From Thalassospira xianhensis MCCC 1A02616 (lineage in GTDB: Bacteria; Pseudomonadota; Alphaproteobacteria; Rhodospirillales; Thalassospiraceae), in contig NZ_JPWA01000028.1 of NCBI RefSeq assembly GCF_003326475.1, positions 1 through 62,983 of the forward strand: a stretch of DNA of 62,983 nt, read 5' to 3'. The notes beneath the pieces were generated by a model that saw only the letters and a program-made list of their open reading frames with translations, was not told the origin of the DNA and did not search any database. The position numbers and the translations under genes are program-made. Each line of letters opens with the position of its first letter. Position 1 is the stretch's first letter. Shown piece after piece: positions 42,454 to 52,511 of this stretch.

Positions 42454-45294
42454 ATGAGCATTAGACGCATGACAGATTCTGCGCCATCCACCGGTCAATC
42501 CCCCCGTCGTGTCGTTCTGGTTGACGGATCGGGCTTTATTTTCCGGGCCTTCCATGCCTTGCCACCAATGACCAGCCCGGATGGTACGCCCGTGAATGCG
42601 GTGTATGGTTTCTGCACCATGCTGATGAAATTGCGCGAAGATACCAAGCCCGATCACATGGCGGTTATCTTCGATACCAAAGGCAAATCGTTCAGAAACG
42701 ATTTCTATCCCGAATACAAGGCGCACCGTCCGCCGCCCCCCGAAGAACTGGTACCCCAGTTCGGGCTTATCCGTGATGCGACACGTGCCTTCAATCTGCC
42801 TTCGATCGAACTCGAAGGATACGAGGCCGACGACCTGATCGCGACCTACGCCCGGCAGGCCGAAGCCGAGGGCTCCGATGTCATTATCGTGTCTTCTGAC
42901 AAGGACCTGATGCAGTTGGTCACGGACCGGGTACAAATGTTTGATGCGATGAAGAATCGCACTATTGGCGCATCAGAGGTTCTGGAAAAATTCGGCGTCA
43001 CGCCCGATAAGGTTATCGATATCCAGGCACTTGCTGGCGATTCCGTTGATAACGTACCGGGTGTGCCGGGCATTGGTATCAAGACCGCAGCCCAACTGAT
43101 TGATGAATATGGCGATTTGGATGGTCTGCTGGAACGTGCAGGCGAAATCAAGCAACCCAAACGCCGTGAAAAGCTGATCGAGAATGCCGAACTGGCCCGC
43201 ATTTCACGCGATCTAGTGACCCTCAAAACCGATGTTCCGGTTGTCGAAAAGCTGGATGGTTTCGAACTGCGCGAACCTGATCCCGATGTTCTTTTAAGCT
43301 TTGTTTCAACACATGGCTTTAAATCACTGTTTTCTAAAATAAAGGCAAAGTTCGGTGGATCTGTTGATGCAGACGGCATTGTCGAACCAGGTACCGGTGT
43401 CAATGATATCAGTGTTGAAAAGGCAGAATATGAACTGGTTCAGGATGAAGATCGCCTAAAGCACTGGATTTCAATGGCCGAATATGCCGGTACGGTTGCT
43501 GTTGATACGGAAACCACATCACTTAATGCGCATCAGGCCAAGCTGGTTGGCATTTCACTTTCGACCGAACCGGGCAATGGTTGTTATATCCCTGTCGGAC
43601 ACGGACAAAGCCATGGCGAAAGTGGTGAAGCACAGGGTGGTTTCGATTTCGATGCCCCTGCCGAGGCACCGGCAGAAATCGAAGTACCAAAGCAAATCCC
43701 GCTTGATCGCGCGATTGCTTTACTCAAACCCCTTCTGGAAGACTCGGGCGTCCTAAAGGTCGGCCAGAACCTGAAATACGATATGATCGTGTTGTCCCGT
43801 CACGGCATCAATGTCACCCCGATAGACGACACCATGGTGCTGTCCTATGTTTTGGACGGCACAAGCCACGGCCATGGCATGGATGAATTGGCCGAACTGC
43901 ATCTGGATTATAAACCAATCAAGTTTTCCGATGTTTGCGGATCGGGCAAAACCCAGATCACCTTTGATCAGGTTCCACTCGACAAGGCGCTTGATTACGC
44001 CGCCGAAGACGCCGATATCACGCTGCGCCTGCACCGGCTTCTGAAGCCCCGCATTGCGCAGGAACACATGGCCAGTGTTTATGAAACGCTGGATCGGCCG
44101 CTTGTTCCGGTACTGGCCAAGATGGAAAGCCTTGGCATCCGTATTGATGCAGACAAGCTCAAAACCCTGTCGAACGATTTTGCAAAGCGGATGGCAGCCC
44201 TTGAAGAAACCATTCATGAAATGGCCGATGAACCTTTCAATCTGGGCAGCCCCAAACAGCTTGGCGAAATCCTGTTTGAAAAAATGAGCCTGCCGGGTGG
44301 CAAGAAAACCAAAACCGGTGCATGGCAGACCGGTGCAGACGTTCTTGAGGCATTGGCGGCCCAGGGACATGACCTGCCGACCAAAATCCTTGAATGGCGG
44401 CAGCTTTCCAAACTTAAAAGCACTTATACCGACGCGCTTGCCCATCACATAAATCCGGCAACCGGCCGCGTTCACACAAGCTATGGCCAGACCAATGTGA
44501 ATACCGGGCGTCTGTCGTCAAACGATCCCAACCTGCAAAACATCCCGATCCGCAGCGAGGAAGGCCGTAAAATCCGTACTGCCTTTATCTCGGAGCCCGG
44601 CAGCAAACTGATTTCTGCCGACTATTCGCAGATCGAATTGCGCCTTCTGGCGCATGTCGCCGAAATCGACGCCCTGCGGGATGCGTTCAAAAACGGCGAG
44701 GATATCCACGCCGCCACGGCATCCAAGGTGTTTGGCGTTCCGATTGAAGGCATGGATCCGATGGTTCGCCGCAAAGCCAAGGCCATCAATTTTGGCATCA
44801 TTTACGGGATTTCAGCCTTTGGCCTCGCCAATCAGCTTGGCATCCCGCAAAAGGAAGCCAAGGCATTTATCGAAGCCTATTTCGAAATCTATCCCGGTAT
44901 TCGCGATTATATGGAACAGGCAAAAGACTTCGCCAAAAAGCATGGCTTTGTCAGAACCCTGTTTGGTCGCCAGATTCATATCAACGGCATCAATGATAAA
45001 AACGGCATGCGCCGAAGCTTTGGCGAACGTGCCGCTATCAACGCCCCGATTCAGGGCGGTGCTGCTGACATCATCAAACGCGCGATGATTGCCGTTCCGA
45101 GTGCCCTTGTTGATGCGGGGCTTAAAACCCGCATGCTGCTTCAGGTCCACGATGAATTGATCTTTGAAGCCCCGGAAAACGAAACCGAAAAGGCCGTCGA
45201 GGTGATCCGCGAGGTTATGGAAAATGCCGCGCACCTTTCCGTACCACTTATCGCAGATGCCGGTATCGGCGATAGCTGGGCGGATGCCCACTGA
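42454..45294 (+). CDS. polA: DNA polymerase I
   Basis: A 946-residue family A polymerase. Domains in order: 5' flap nuclease (residues 20-280; VVLVDGSGFIFRAFHAL and the acidic YEADDLIAT), an active-looking 3'-5' exonuclease (VAVDTETTSLNAH, with Asp and Glu of the DxE motif), and the polymerase with palm motif DYSQIELRLLAH, O-helix RRKAKAINFGIIYG and the final VHDELIFEA. It removes RNA primers and fills gaps. The start at 42454 is one of two close ATGs (the other 42469); no strong ribosome site separates them. Confidence 0.97.
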   Translation: MSIRRMTDSAPSTGQSPRRVVLVDGSGFIFRAFHALPPMTSPDGTPVNAVYGFCTMLMKLREDTKPDHMAVIFDTKGKSFRNDFYPEYKAHRPPPPEELVPQFGLIRDATRAFNLPSIELEGYEADDLIATYARQAEAEGSDVIIVSSDKDLMQLVTDRVQMFDAMKNRTIGASEVLEKFGVTPDKVIDIQALAGDSVDNVPGVPGIGIKTAAQLIDEYGDLDGLLERAGEIKQPKRREKLIENAELARISRDLVTLKTDVPVVEKLDGFELREPDPDVLLSFVSTHGFKSLFSKIKAKFGGSVDADGIVEPGTGVNDISVEKAEYELVQDEDRLKHWISMAEYAGTVAVDTETTSLNAHQAKLVGISLSTEPGNGCYIPVGHGQSHGESGEAQGGFDFDAPAEAPAEIEVPKQIPLDRAIALLKPLLEDSGVLKVGQNLKYDMIVLSRHGINVTPIDDTMVLSYVLDGTSHGHGMDELAELHLDYKPIKFSDVCGSGKTQITFDQVPLDKALDYAAEDADITLRLHRLLKPRIAQEHMASVYETLDRPLVPVLAKMESLGIRIDADKLKTLSNDFAKRMAALEETIHEMADEPFNLGSPKQLGEILFEKMSLPGGKKTKTGAWQTGADVLEALAAQGHDLPTKILEWRQLSKLKSTYTDALAHHINPATGRVHTSYGQTNVNTGRLSSNDPNLQNIPIRSEEGRKIRTAFISEPGSKLISADYSQIELRLLAHVAEIDALRDAFKNGEDIHAATASKVFGVPIEGMDPMVRRKAKAINFGIIYGISAFGLANQLGIPQKEAKAFIEAYFEIYPGIRDYMEQAKDFAKKHGFVRTLFGRQIHINGINDKNGMRRSFGERAAINAPIQGGAADIIKRAMIAVPSALVDAGLKTRMLLQVHDELIFEAPENETEKAVEVIREVMENAAHLSVPLIADAGIGDSWADAH

Positions 45295-45324
45295 TCAGAT
45301 CAATATCCGGATACCTCAGTAAAA

Positions 45325-45356
45325 CAAAAGCCCCGGCAGTGCTGCCGGGGCTTTTG
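45325..45356. terminator. bidirectional terminator between polA and dapB
   Basis: CAAAAGCCCCGGCA (45325-45338) pairs with TGCCGGGGCTTTTG (45343-45356) around a GTGC loop. It lies between convergent polA and dapB, with A/T ends that serve both strands. Confidence 0.92.
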
Positions 45357-45382
45357 CATAAAATGACCGGATCAGGGCTGGT

Positions 45383-46183
45383 TTAAAGGCCCAGAACATC
45401 ACGCATAGAGTAAAGACCGGGTTTCTTGCCTTCGGCCCATTTCGCGGCACGCACCGCACCTTTGGCGAAAACTTCGCGTGATGATGCCTTGTGTGTAATT
45501 TCGATCCGCTCGCCCTCGCAGGCAAAAACAACCGTGTGATCGCCAACAACATCGCCACCACGCAGCGTTGCAAAGCCGATGGTGCCGTTTTCACGTGCGC
45601 CGGTATGCCCGTCGCGCGACCGCACCGAAACCGCATCCAGATCAACCCCACGACCCTTTGCCGCCGCCTCACCAAGGCCAAGTGCCGTGCCTGATGGTGC
45701 ATCAACTTTATGTTTATGATGCATTTCGACGATTTCGATATCAGCCGTATCCTTATCAAGGACCGCAGCAACCTTCTCGACCAGTGCAAAGGCAAGGTTC
45801 ACACCGACACTCATATTCGGTGCGAAAATGATGGTTGCAGTTTTGGCTGCAAGCTTAAGCTCCGCTTTCTGATCGTTTGAAAGCCCGGTCGTACCGATCA
45901 CCAAGATTTTGCCGGTTTCAGCTGCCAGTTTGGCATGGTTCATGGTCGCAGCCGGTGCGGTGAAATCAATCACCGCATCAACAGCTTTAAACAATGCCTT
46001 GGGATCGTCACCGACCAGAACGCCACTTTCTTCCAGACCGGCAATCAGGGTGACGTCCTTGCCGACAAACGGACTGTCTGGCAGATCGGTACCACCGCCA
46101 ACCTCGCAGCCGTTGGTTTTGAACGTTTCATTGACCAGCATGCGCCCCATACGGCCGGCACATCCGACAATCCCGATTTTCAT
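45383..46183 (-). CDS. dapB: 4-hydroxy-tetrahydrodipicolinate reductase
   Basis: A 266-residue NAD(P)H-dependent reductase of the lysine/diaminopimelate pathway. The N-terminal Rossmann motif is GCAGRMGRM, and the catalytic EMHHKHKVDAPSGTA motif holds the histidine and lysine needed for proton transfer and substrate binding. It is full length, with a GGAG before the ATG. In related bacteria dapB is often found next to dnaJ; here a LysR/aldo-keto reductase pair lies between them. Confidence 0.97.
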   Translation of the reverse strand: MKIGIVGCAGRMGRMLVNETFKTNGCEVGGGTDLPDSPFVGKDVTLIAGLEESGVLVGDDPKALFKAVDAVIDFTAPAATMNHAKLAAETGKILVIGTTGLSNDQKAELKLAAKTATIIFAPNMSVGVNLAFALVEKVAAVLDKDTADIEIVEMHHKHKVDAPSGTALGLGEAAAKGRGVDLDAVSVRSRDGHTGARENGTIGFATLRGGDVVGDHTVVFACEGERIEITHKASSREVFAKGAVRAAKWAEGKKPGLYSMRDVLGL

Positions 46184-46287
46184 TTCCGGTCTCCTCCGGC
46201 AAGCAATTTCAAACGTGTCATTGCTTTAGCACATGCCGCCCTGCGATGAAATCATCGGAAATGTCCAAATGTCGGACAAATCAACGT

Positions 46288-47172
46288 TCAGCCTGTTGTC
46301 GCGGATTGCACTGCAATCCCGTCAAGGTCGGCAACAGCGTCAACCGGAAGCTTAAGGCTGGCCGCCGCAAGGTTCTGCGTCAAATGCTCGGACGATGACG
46401 TTCCCGGAATCAACAGGATATTGGCCGAACGCTGCAACAACCAGGCAAGGGCAACCTGCATCGGCGTTGCGTCAAGGCGCCTGGCAACCTGTGAAAGGGC
46501 TTCTGACTGTAATGGTGAAAAACCGCCAAGCGGGAAAAACGGCACATAGGGAATGCCATCAGCCGCAAGGCTATCGATCAATCCGTCATCATCGCGATGC
46601 GCCAGATTGTACTGATTCTGCACACAGACGATGTCACAAATCTTGCGACCCTCCTCGATCTGGGTCGGCGTCACATTCGACAATCCGATATGTCGGATCA
46701 ATCCCTGCTGCTGCAATTTGGCCAAAACGCTAAGCTGTTCTTCAATTGAACCTTCCGCTGGTCCGTGCAGCCCGTGCATTGATCGAAAATTGACAACATC
46801 AATCACATCAATCCCCAGATTGCGAAGATTATCATGCACTGCGGATGTCAATTCAGCAGCCGACAGTGCCGGCAACCACGACCCGTCATCGCCACGCTTA
46901 GCACTGATCTTTGTCACGATCACAAGATCATCCTGATAAGGACGAAGGGCTTCACGAATCAGCCGGTTGGTAATGTGCGGGCCATAAAAGTCGCTGGTAT
47001 CAATATGATTGACGCCCGCTTCCACTGCCTTGCGCAGCACCCTGATCGCACTGTCGCGATCTTTGGGTGGGCCAAAAACACCAGGCCCGGCCAATTGCAT
47101 CGCACCGTAACCCATACGTTTAACGCTTAGATCACCGATCTTGAAATTCCCGGCTTGCTCGATATTGGACAT
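46288..47172 (-). CDS. aldo/keto reductase
   Basis: A 294-residue aldo/keto reductase TIM barrel, YdbC-like. Asp58, Tyr63 (HIDTSDFYG) and Lys88 (VTKISA) of the catalytic tetrad are present. The fourth residue, a histidine at the end of strand 4, is replaced: that place reads VVNFRS. The NADPH-binding end (IPGTSSSEHLTQNL) is normal. It is divergent from a LysR regulator that probably controls it. The substrate is likely a small aldehyde or ketone. Confidence 0.88.
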   Translation of the reverse strand: MSNIEQAGNFKIGDLSVKRMGYGAMQLAGPGVFGPPKDRDSAIRVLRKAVEAGVNHIDTSDFYGPHITNRLIREALRPYQDDLVIVTKISAKRGDDGSWLPALSAAELTSAVHDNLRNLGIDVIDVVNFRSMHGLHGPAEGSIEEQLSVLAKLQQQGLIRHIGLSNVTPTQIEEGRKICDIVCVQNQYNLAHRDDDGLIDSLAADGIPYVPFFPLGGFSPLQSEALSQVARRLDATPMQVALAWLLQRSANILLIPGTSSSEHLTQNLAAASLKLPVDAVADLDGIAVQSATTG

Positions 47173-47227
47173 GGAAATCTCCTTTCATGTCAGACATTCG
47201 ATTTCTGTCCCGAAGCTAGACCCTACT

Positions 47228-47258
47228 GTTTTGATCAACAATCCGGTACAATCAAAAC
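47228..47258. promoter_or_regulatory. candidate LysR operator
   Basis: GTTTTGAT (47228-47235) and ATCAAAAC (47251-47258) form a perfect 8-bp inverted repeat with 15 bases between, centred in the gap between the aldo/keto reductase and the LysR gene. Confidence 0.6.
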
Positions 47259-47280
47259 AAGCTGTACGGGATTTAAAACA

Positions 47281-48219
47281 ATGAAACTTGATATGCCCAA
47301 TATCACCGCATTCGTCACCGTTGCCCGCGCAGGCGGGTTTCGCGAAGGTGCCCGTATCAGCGGTGGAAGCGCATCACGTCTGAGCGATCAGGTCCGACGA
47401 CTGGAGGCCGAACTTGGCGTAAGGCTGTTTAACCGTAGCACACGTAGTGTTGCGCTGACCGAAGCCGGTGAAGGATTGTTAAACCGGCTTTCTCCTGCCC
47501 TTGATGAAATGGAACTGGCTCTTGATGTGGTGAACAGCTTCCGCAGCCGCCCGGCAGGGACTCTGAAACTGAACGTGCCTGTAAGTGCGGCACGCCTTGT
47601 TCTACCGCACTTTATTCCACCTTTTCTTGCTGCCTATCCCGATATCCGCGTCGAGGTCATTACCGAGGAAAACTTCGTCGATGTTCTGGCCGAAGGATGC
47701 GATGCCGGTATTCGTTATGACGAAAGTCTGGAACTGGACATGATCGCAATTCCGATTGGCCCGCGTACCCAGCGTTTTGCTGCCGCGGCGTCACCGGGAT
47801 ATCTGGAAAAACACGGCATGCCAGAACATCCCCGCGATCTTCTGGAACATGCCTGCCTGCGCGGACGCTTTGCAAGCGGGACCATGATCTCGTGGGAATT
47901 TGAGCGCGGTGATGAAACCATTGAACTAAACCCCGGCGGGCCGTTGCTTGTGCGCCCCGGCGGGGGAACTGACCTTGCGACTCACGCCGCCTGTATGGGC
48001 ACGGGTATCGTTTATCTGTTTGAGGACTGGCTTCAGCCCTATTTTGATAGCGGTGCCCTCGTCCCGGTGCTTGCGGACTGGTGGCCGCGGTTTCCGGGTC
48101 CCAAACTGTATTATCCGGGGCGACGCCTTGTCCCCACACCGTTGCGAACCTTCATTGATTTCGTCAAAAGCCGTCCGTGGCCAAACGATCAAGCCAAAGA
48201 GAAACCCCGCTCGGAATAA
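47281..48219 (+). CDS. LysR-family regulator
   Basis: A 312-residue LysR-type regulator with the DNA-binding domain in residues 1-65 (FVTVARAGGFREGARISGGS; RRLEAELGVRLFNRSTRSV) and an effector domain after about 90. The ATG at 47281 is preferred to an upstream start at 47155, which would overlap the divergent gene. It is divergent from the aldo/keto reductase across a 108-base gap that holds an inverted repeat. Confidence 0.88.
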   Translation: MKLDMPNITAFVTVARAGGFREGARISGGSASRLSDQVRRLEAELGVRLFNRSTRSVALTEAGEGLLNRLSPALDEMELALDVVNSFRSRPAGTLKLNVPVSAARLVLPHFIPPFLAAYPDIRVEVITEENFVDVLAEGCDAGIRYDESLELDMIAIPIGPRTQRFAAAASPGYLEKHGMPEHPRDLLEHACLRGRFASGTMISWEFERGDETIELNPGGPLLVRPGGGTDLATHAACMGTGIVYLFEDWLQPYFDSGALVPVLADWWPRFPGPKLYYPGRRLVPTPLRTFIDFVKSRPWPNDQAKEKPRSE

Positions 48220-48231
48220 CAGAGCGGGGTT
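48203..48231 (+). terminator. weak terminator hairpin after the LysR gene
   Basis: AACCCCGCTC (48203-48212) pairs with GAGCGGGGTT (48222-48231). The TAA stop of the LysR gene (48217-48219) lies in the loop. The following bases are A/T-rich but lack a T run, so termination strength is uncertain. Confidence 0.5.
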
Positions 48232-48274
48232 AAAATATATTTCGTTCCGAAATCCGAACGATCTGGTGCAGCAC

Positions 48275-49420
48275 CTAATCCGTCAGGTCTTTCCAGATTT
48301 CCTTCATCTTGGAAAAGAACCCTTCGCTTTCCGGGTTACTGCCTTCTTCGCGCGAAATCTCATCAAACTCTTTCAAAAGCTCTTTCTGCCGCTCGGTCAG
48401 TCTGACCGGGGTTTCGACACTGATTTCAACGAACATGTCACCACGTGCCTGCGACCGCAGGATGGTCATGCCCTTGCCACGCAGACGCAGTTGCTGTCCC
48501 GATTGCGTACCTTCCGGGATGTTGATCCGGGTGCGAGTTCCCTCAATTGTCGGCACCTCGATGGTCCCGCCAAGGGCTGCCTTGCTCATCGGGATTGGAA
48601 TCCGGCAATACAGGTTCGCCCCATCACGCTGGAAGAAGCGATGATTCTGGATATCAAGGAAGATATACAAATCACCAGCCGGTGCGCCATTGGCACCCGC
48701 TTCACCCTCGCCCGCAAGACGGATACGCGTTCCATCCTCAACCCCGGCCGGGATCGTCACCGACAGGGTCTTTTCCTGTTCGACACGACCGACACCATGG
48801 CAGGATTTGCACGGATTCTTGATGATTTTGCCTTTGCCATGACAGCTCGGGCAGGTACGCTCGATCGTAAAGAAGCCCTGCTGCGCGCGGACCTTTCCAT
48901 GACCATTACAGGTCGGACAGGTTACCGGCTGCGAACCGGCCTCGGCACCGCTGCCGTGGCATTCTTCGCAGGCAACCGACCCCGGAATGGTGATCTCGGC
49001 CTTTTTGCCTTCAAACGCTTCTTCAAGCGAGATGGCCATATTGTAACGAAGGTCGGCACCGCGCGACGATCCACCGCCACGGCGACCGCCCCCCATGGCC
49101 CCGAAAATCTCGTCGAAAACGTCGGCAAATCCGCCACCGCCGAAACCACCACCAAAGCCGCCACCGAAACCACCGGCTCCGCCCGGTCCGCCTTGCTCAA
49201 ACGCAGCATGACCAAACCGGTCATAGGCAGCACGCTTTTCCTGATCCTTCAGGACTTCATAGGCTTCGTTGACTTGCTTGAATTTTACTTCGGCTTCGGT
49301 ATCGCCCGGATTTTTATCCGGATGATACTTCATCGCCTGTTTACGATAGGCGCTTTTGAGCGCGGCTGCGTCGGCATCTTTGCCAACACCCAACAGCTCG
49401 TAATAATCTTCTTTCGCCAT
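48275..49420 (-). CDS. dnaJ: chaperone DnaJ
   Basis: A 381-residue co-chaperone of DnaK. The J domain holds the HPD motif (KYHPDKNP), followed by a G/F-rich linker rich in GGFGG repeats, and the zinc domain with four CxxCxGxG motifs ([32 protein letters not shown]), then the C-terminal substrate domains. The ATG at 49420 has GGAG 8 bases upstream. It lies 104 bases after dnaK and is probably co-transcribed from the dnaK heat-shock promoter. Confidence 0.98.
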   Translation of the reverse strand: MAKEDYYELLGVGKDADAAALKSAYRKQAMKYHPDKNPGDTEAEVKFKQVNEAYEVLKDQEKRAAYDRFGHAAFEQGGPGGAGGFGGGFGGGFGGGGFADVFDEIFGAMGGGRRGGGSSRGADLRYNMAISLEEAFEGKKAEITIPGSVACEECHGSGAEAGSQPVTCPTCNGHGKVRAQQGFFTIERTCPSCHGKGKIIKNPCKSCHGVGRVEQEKTLSVTIPAGVEDGTRIRLAGEGEAGANGAPAGDLYIFLDIQNHRFFQRDGANLYCRIPIPMSKAALGGTIEVPTIEGTRTRINIPEGTQSGQQLRLRGKGMTILRSQARGDMFVEISVETPVRLTERQKELLKEFDEISREEGSNPESEGFFSKMKEIWKDLTD

Positions 49421-49439
49421 CTGTAACTCCGAAACACGG

Positions 49440-49480
49440 TCGGGCCGTTCCCGCAATTATCTGCGTCCGGAACGGCCCGA
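49440..49480 (-). promoter_or_regulatory. stem-loop in the dnaK-dnaJ gap
   Basis: TCGGGCCGTTCC (49440-49451) pairs with GGAACGGCCCGA (49469-49480) over 12 bp, with an inner CGCA/TGCG helix. In the dnaK-dnaJ transcript (minus strand) no T tract follows, so it is more likely an mRNA-stabilising or processing element than a terminator. On the plus strand TTTTTATTT follows, so it could stop antisense transcription. Confidence 0.7.
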
Positions 49481-49524
49481 TTTTTATTTACAGGGCGTCG
49501 TTCAAGACGACCTCTGCGGTCGCC

Positions 49525-51438
49525 TTACTTGTCTTTTTTGCTGTCATCGACTTCTTCAAAGTCGGCGTCAACAACACCGTCATCGGCCTGTGCAGATGCG
49601 CCGGCAGTTTCACCTTCGCCACCTTCTTCAGCCTGCTGTGCCTGATACATGGCTTCGCCAAGTTTCATTGCAGCCTGCTGAAGTTCGTTGACCTTCGCGG
49701 TGATCGCTTCCGGATCTTCGCCGTCCTTGGCTTCTTTAAGCACCGACAGAGCATCTTCGATCATTGATTTCGCACCGGCATCAACCTTGTCACCGTGTTC
49801 GGCAAGGTTTTTCTCGGTCGAATGGATAACGGCTTCTGCCTGGTTACGGGCTTCGACAAGCGCTTTACGCTTTTTATCGGATTCCGCGTTGGCTTCGGCG
49901 TCCTTGACCATTTTTTCGATTTCGTCATCGCCAAGACCACCAGATGCCTGAATGCGGATCTGCTGTTCCTTGTTGGTCGCCTTGTCTTTGGCAGACACGT
50001 TGACGATACCGTTGGCATCAATGTCGAAAGTCACCTCGATCTGCGGAACACCGCGCGGTGCCGGCGGGATACCGACCAGATCGAACTGGCCAAGCATCTT
50101 GTTGTCGGCAGCCATTTCGCGTTCACCCTGGAAGACACGGATGGTAACAGCCGTCTGGTTGTCTTCCGCGGTCGAGAAAGTCTGCGACTTGCGGGTCGGG
50201 ATCGTGGTGTTGCGGTCGATCAGTCGGGTGAATACGCCACCAAGGGTTTCAATACCCAGCGACAGCGGAGTCACGTCAAGCAGAAGAACGTCTTTGACAT
50301 CACCCTGCAGGACACCGCCCTGAATGGCGGCACCAAGTGCAACCACTTCATCCGGGTTCACACCCTTGTGCGGATCACGGCCAAAGAATTCCTTCACGCG
50401 TTCCTGAACCTTCGGCATACGCGTCATGCCGCCAACCAGGATCACGTCGTCGATTTCACCTGCGGTGATACCGGCGTCTTTCAAGGCCGCTTTGCACGGG
50501 GTCATCGTGCGTTCGATCAGGTCACCAACAAGGCTTTCAAGCTTCGCACGCGACAGCTTGATATTCAGGTGTTTCGGGCCTGATGCGTCAGCGGTGATAA
50601 ACGGCAGGTTCACTTCGGTCTGCATCGACGAGGAAAGCTCGATCTTGGCTTTCTCTGCGGCTTCTTTCAAACGCTGCAGGGCCAGACGGTCCTTACGCAG
50701 GTCGATCTGCTGTTCTTTTTTGAACTCGTCCGCAAGGTAATCGATGATGTTTTTATCGAAGTCTTCACCGCCAAGGAAGGTATCCCCATTGGTCGATTTA
50801 ACTTCGAAGACACCATCACCGATTTCAAGAACCGACACGTCAAAGGTACCACCACCAAGGTCATACACGACCACGGTGCCGCCGTCTTTTTTGTCCAGAC
50901 CATAAGCCAGTGCAGCAGCAGTTGGCTCGTTGATGATACGCTTTACTTCAAGACCGGCAATTTTACCGGCATCCTTGGTTGCCTGACGCTGACTGTCGTT
51001 GAAGTATGCCGGAACGGTAATAACGGCTTCGGTTACCGGTTCACCCAGATGGGCTTCTGCGGTTTCCTTCATTTTCTGAAGCACCATGGCTGCGATCTGG
51101 CTCGGTGCCATTTTCTCGCCATTGACTTCAACCCATGCATCACCATTGTCACCCGCGACAATTTTGTACGGGACAAGGTCTTTGTCTTTTTCGACTTCCG
51201 GGTCGCCATAACGACGGCCAATCAGACGTTTAATCGCAAACAGGGTGTTTTCGGGGTTGGTCACTGCCTGACGTTTCGCAGGCTGACCGACAAGGCGCTC
51301 ACCATCATTGGTGAAAGCAACCATCGACGGTGTGGTACGGGCACCTTCGCTGTTCTCAATCACGCGGCCTTCTTTGCCGTCCATGACTGCGACGCAGGAG
51401 TTGGTAGTGCCAAGGTCGATACCGATAATCTTGCCCAT
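49525..51438 (-). CDS. dnaK: chaperone DnaK
   Basis: A 637-residue Hsp70. The ATPase domain starts [20 protein letters not shown] and has [12 protein letters not shown] and VGGMTRMP; the substrate-binding domain starts after the [11 protein letters not shown] linker region; the acidic tail ends [11 protein letters not shown]. The start at 51438 has GAGGAA upstream; the frame is open further, but no homology lies there. A sigma-32-type promoter is found about 120 bases upstream. Confidence 0.99.
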   Translation of the reverse strand: MGKIIGIDLGTTNSCVAVMDGKEGRVIENSEGARTTPSMVAFTNDGERLVGQPAKRQAVTNPENTLFAIKRLIGRRYGDPEVEKDKDLVPYKIVAGDNGDAWVEVNGEKMAPSQIAAMVLQKMKETAEAHLGEPVTEAVITVPAYFNDSQRQATKDAGKIAGLEVKRIINEPTAAALAYGLDKKDGGTVVVYDLGGGTFDVSVLEIGDGVFEVKSTNGDTFLGGEDFDKNIIDYLADEFKKEQQIDLRKDRLALQRLKEAAEKAKIELSSSMQTEVNLPFITADASGPKHLNIKLSRAKLESLVGDLIERTMTPCKAALKDAGITAGEIDDVILVGGMTRMPKVQERVKEFFGRDPHKGVNPDEVVALGAAIQGGVLQGDVKDVLLLDVTPLSLGIETLGGVFTRLIDRNTTIPTRKSQTFSTAEDNQTAVTIRVFQGEREMAADNKMLGQFDLVGIPPAPRGVPQIEVTFDIDANGIVNVSAKDKATNKEQQIRIQASGGLGDDEIEKMVKDAEANAESDKKRKALVEARNQAEAVIHSTEKNLAEHGDKVDAGAKSMIEDALSVLKEAKDGEDPEAITAKVNELQQAAMKLGEAMYQAQQAEEGGEGETAGASAQADDGVVDADFEEVDDSKKDK

Positions 51439-51541
51439 AGTAAGTTCCTCTTTTAGCGGCCGGTCCGTCCCGCAGCCTTCACGATCTAAGCGCTGCGCAG
51501 GACCTCCTGGGACCAATGGTTGTAATAGTCTCAAAATTCGT

Positions 51542-51555
51542 GGGGTAATTACCCC
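51542..51555. promoter_or_regulatory. 14-bp perfect palindrome at the dnaK start region
   Basis: GGGGTAATTACCCC lies just downstream of the dnaK -10 element, at or next to the expected transcription start. It is unlike the CIRCE element. It may bind a regulator or be part of the 5' leader. Confidence 0.55.
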
Positions 51556-51560
51556 GCGCA

Positions 51561-51592
51561 CCTATATATGAAAGTCATCAAAAACTCGCAAG
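51561..51592 (-). promoter_or_regulatory. RpoH (sigma-32) type promoter of dnaK
   Basis: On the minus strand CTTG (51592-51589) is followed after 18 bases by CATATATAGG (51570-51561). This agrees with the alphaproteobacterial heat-shock pattern CTTG-N16-18-CYTATNTNNG with one mismatch, at the Y position. The remaining part of the 373-base gap up to 51811 shows no gene. Confidence 0.65.
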
Positions 51593-51811
51593 CGGTGAAA
51601 ACGGGGAATCTCGGGTGAAATTTACTCTGAAACGTGTATTTCGGTCGCCTGAACCGGTTCCAGAGCCGCTTTCACAACCGAAATTGCATCTTTTCAGGCT
51701 ATTTCCTCGGACAAGGATGATGAAATTCGGTGGAAGCATATCGGGGTTGCCGGGACTGCAAAGCCAGTCAAAGAACCTCGATAATCCGCAGAAAACTGCG
51801 TCTTTTATCAA

Positions 51812-52312
51812 TCACACGGATTGAGGATCAGGGCTGCATCGTGCCTGACGCAGCCAGCGATCAAGCTTTCCGGCAAGATCAGTTTTTTCCTCAACCCCCA
51901 GAAATTCCGCAATCTCGAAACGCTTTCCATGTGATCGTAAATAAAGTTCGCATTGGTCATCTTCACCCCGTTCAAGCACGACCTGAAGCCAGTAGGGTTG
52001 AAAATCAAATTCCTGCCGCGTGCCCCGCGCAGAAATTCTGGTGACCCGCAAATTGCCCCGACGGAGTTCGATCCGCTCCTCTGCCCGGGCTGCGCGAAAA
52101 CTGAAATGAAAGGCCAACGCCAGCAAAATCACATCAACGCCCAGAAATCCGATTACCGGCCAGGCGCCAACAGCCCAGAAAATCAAACCGATTGATGTTG
52201 TGACACATGCCAGTATCACGACAATATTGCGCGCTGCTCGCCTGCTTAACGAACGTGGCGGGCGCAGATCGATACGAAATATTGGTTTTTCGGCTCTTGG
52301 TACGGCTGGCAT
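51812..52312 (-). CDS. DUF2244 family membrane protein
   Basis: A 166-residue protein with two adjacent hydrophobic helices (about residues 28-48 and 51-71) and a C-terminal half rich in charged strands, beginning FSFRAARAEERIELRRG. This is the pattern of the DUF2244 family, of unknown function and often near cytochrome oxidase or nth genes. The ATG at 52312 is divergent from nth across 199 bases. Confidence 0.78.
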   Translation of the reverse strand: MPAVPRAEKPIFRIDLRPPRSLSRRAARNIVVILACVTTSIGLIFWAVGAWPVIGFLGVDVILLALAFHFSFRAARAEERIELRRGNLRVTRISARGTRQEFDFQPYWLQVVLERGEDDQCELYLRSHGKRFEIAEFLGVEEKTDLAGKLDRWLRQARCSPDPQSV

Positions 52313-52511
52313 CGTAATCGACCGGTTTGCAGCGTTTCCAGTCCGTCAATTCTGGAACGCTTCCAGATCAGCCGCAATCAAAATTCGACCTTTGCAAAGC
52401 GACAGTTTATAAATTCCGATCTCAAGAGATCAGGCCGGTGGTAAAGGAGCCCGACCTCCGAAAATCCCGAAAATGACCGCAAATGCGGTATCAACACAGA
52501 GATAAATACCT

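Noticed and set aside
47948..49426. 492-codon plus-strand frame across dnaJ
   Set aside because: It is a shadow of the LysR 3' end and dnaJ, with the DnaJ motifs clearly on the other strand.
49795..50583. 262-codon plus-strand frame opposite dnaK
   Set aside because: Antisense shadow of the DnaK ATPase/peptide-binding region.
51439..51600. CIRCE element before dnaK
   Set aside because: The TTAGCACTC-N9-GAGTGCTAA pattern is absent; the palindrome seen is different.
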